Shown: positions 43,115-44,223 of the stretch, in pieces | Layout of the letters: every line of letters starts with the position of its first letter | How positions within the stretch are numbered: the first letter of the stretch is position 1 | Assembly: GCA_949840465.1 (NCBI GenBank) | Contig: CATKXE010000021.1 | Span: 1 to 44,223 of the forward strand | Source of the DNA: an uncultured Lachnospiraceae bacterium | Lineage (GTDB): Bacteria > Bacillota > Clostridia > Lachnospirales > Lachnospiraceae | DNA length: 44,223 bases | Reading direction: 5' to 3' | Program-made: the position numbers and the translations under genes | The notes under the pieces: generated by a model | The model's input: only the letters and a program-made list of their open reading frames with translations | The model's database searches: none | What the model was told of the DNA's origin: nothing

Positions 43115-44223
43115 ATGACTATTGCAGAAAGAATTGCAGGATTACCGACAGCAGTAAACATTGCTGAACCATTTCCTGCACAAATATCTCAGGCAAAGCC
43201 AGCAAAAGGCCGGGCATCCTGTGTGACAAATCAATCAAATCCACCGACAACAGAATCTTCTTCCCTGATGAAATCTTTATATGCCGCAGACCGTTCCGGA
43301 TATACAAAAGCGGATGCCGTCAATAAGCAATGGAGAAAGATGAATACCGTGAATTTGTTTGATGTTTTAAACGGCACGGCGGATACTTCAAACAGGACTT
43401 TAAGCGCCGGGGATGTGGAAAAAATGCTTCAGGGAGGCGGCATGTTGGATGAAGTGAGCGAAATTGATTTCAGTATGCTTAAATTCGAGTTTTCAGGGCC
43501 TGGGTTCGAATCCGGGACATCTTACCGCTCCGTTGCTTCCGGGGAATTTCGTAAAAATGTGGAATATCTTGCTTCTCGTTATGCGGCAATGGAGGATAAG
43601 ATCAAAACGGCTTATACAGGAACAGAGCAAAAAGAGCGGATGGACCGATTGAATGAGATGTATGAGACAGCCCTGGAGGGAGCCGCGAGAAGTTATTCCG
43701 AAACGGTAGGAGGTATTCTTGAAGACTACGGTGTTTCCGGAGAGAAAGAAAAGATTTATCAATCCTTTAAGAAGGGTGTGGATCAAAAGGCGGCAGAGTA
43801 CAGGACGTTTTTGGAACAAAACAAAGGCTTTACAGGATTAGAAGGCACAAAAGACGCATGGCTTTTGAAAGACGATGAATATATTGCGGCCAGACTGCGC
43901 GCGCTGAATCCTGTTTCGGAAGCAAAGTCTCCAAAAAGCGGAGAGTATTCCCTACAGGAACTGGATGATCTGGGGCAATATGCATCCAGCCTTTCCTCGA
44001 TGGCAGCAAAAGCAAATACATATGAAATGAATGAGGAAAGAATCGGTCTGGATCTCGCGATGCTTGCAATGAAAACAGATACATTAGGTAAAACAGGAAA
44101 CAGGAGTTCGGCATTCAATGCGGCATTGCAGAAAGCTTTAAACGGATATCTGAATGTCTTTTTAGAACAGTTTGGACACAGGCTGGAAAATCACAGAAAC
44201 GATGCAAAGACTGCATACGATAT
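43115..44223 (+). CDS. Unrecognised protein, 3' end outside the window
   Basis: An open frame of at least 369 codons with no stop before the right edge. GGGAG at 43101-43105 sits 9 bases before the ATG. I do not recognise the family. The first ~50 residues (IAERIAGLPTAVNIAEP) are low in hydrophobic runs and rich in Ser/Thr/Ala, so no signal peptide is evident. The rest is charged, helical and Gln/Glu/Lys rich. The sequence has fewer G+C than its neighbours and a different codon flavour, which may mean recent transfer or a surface/secreted product. It follows the antiporter without a visible terminator. Confidence 0.75.
   Translation, partial: MTIAERIAGLPTAVNIAEPFPAQISQAKPAKGRASCVTNQSNPPTTESSSLMKSLYAADRSGYTKADAVNKQWRKMNTVNLFDVLNGTADTSNRTLSAGDVEKMLQGGGMLDEVSEIDFSMLKFEFSGPGFESGTSYRSVASGEFRKNVEYLASRYAAMEDKIKTAYTGTEQKERMDRLNEMYETALEGAARSYSETVGGILEDYGVSGEKEKIYQSFKKGVDQKAAEYRTFLEQNKGFTGLEGTKDAWLLKDDEYIAARLRALNPVSEAKSPKSGEYSLQELDDLGQYASSLSSMAAKANTYEMNEERIGLDLAMLAMKTDTLGKTGNRSSAFNAALQKALNGYLNVFLEQFGHRLENHRNDAKTAYD

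Overview
The window looks like chromosomal DNA of a gut-type anaerobic Firmicute, most likely a Lachnospiraceae member. The grounds are gene content and style: strong AGGAGG-type ribosome sites, ATG/GTG starts, clpC with a UVR segment, class 1B pyrD plus pyrK, a Clostridia-like tmRNA, agr-like two-component genes, and overall balanced GC. Species is not resolved. No insertion sequence, phage gene, rRNA or CRISPR array is visible. Nearly all genes are on the + strand; only an AraC-type and a LysR-type regulator are on the - strand.

Layout. 1-4.7 kb: 3' part of hisF, ung, a zinc-dependent phospholipase C-like protein, a UMF1-type transporter, tmRNA (ssrA) and tRNA-Val(CAC). 4.7-11.6 kb: an ABC ATPase, a giant FtsX-type permease with a long extracytoplasmic coiled coil, three 37-bp tandem repeats, then an OmpR-type response regulator and its kinase. 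11.8-19.9 kb: aldo/keto reductase, AraC regulator, a DapF-like isomerase lacking both expected catalytic cysteines, a short GntR regulator, clpC, a small unknown protein and radA.

20-29.6 kb: a probable quinate/shikimate catabolic locus. It has an old-yellow-enzyme/FeS/FAD enoate reductase, a LysR regulator, a YdiB-like quinate/shikimate dehydrogenase, a YdiN-like MFS transporter, a type I 3-dehydroquinate dehydratase overlapping a TRAP small permease, then the TRAP large permease and binding lipoprotein. Dehydrogenase plus dehydratase would funnel quinate and shikimate to 3-dehydroshikimate. This compound has a conjugated C=C that the flavoenzyme could reduce, so the locus may use these plant acids as electron acceptors.

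29.6-36.4 kb: a compact class II lanthipeptide-like locus. A promoter preceded by two 13-bp direct repeats 21 bp apart (LytTR-type operator geometry) leads to an unknown 194-aa protein, a LytTR response regulator, a GHKL sensor kinase, an unlisted 50-aa Ser/Cys peptide gene and a complete 1057-aa LanM. A terminator follows. No LanT transporter/protease or immunity gene is visible. This is the most attractive candidate for an undescribed system.

36.4-44.2 kb: an alpha/beta hydrolase overlapping a membrane-anchored condensation/acyltransferase-like protein, pyrF-pyrK-pyrD, a Na+/Ca2+ exchanger-family antiporter, and an unrecognised ORF that runs off the right edge.
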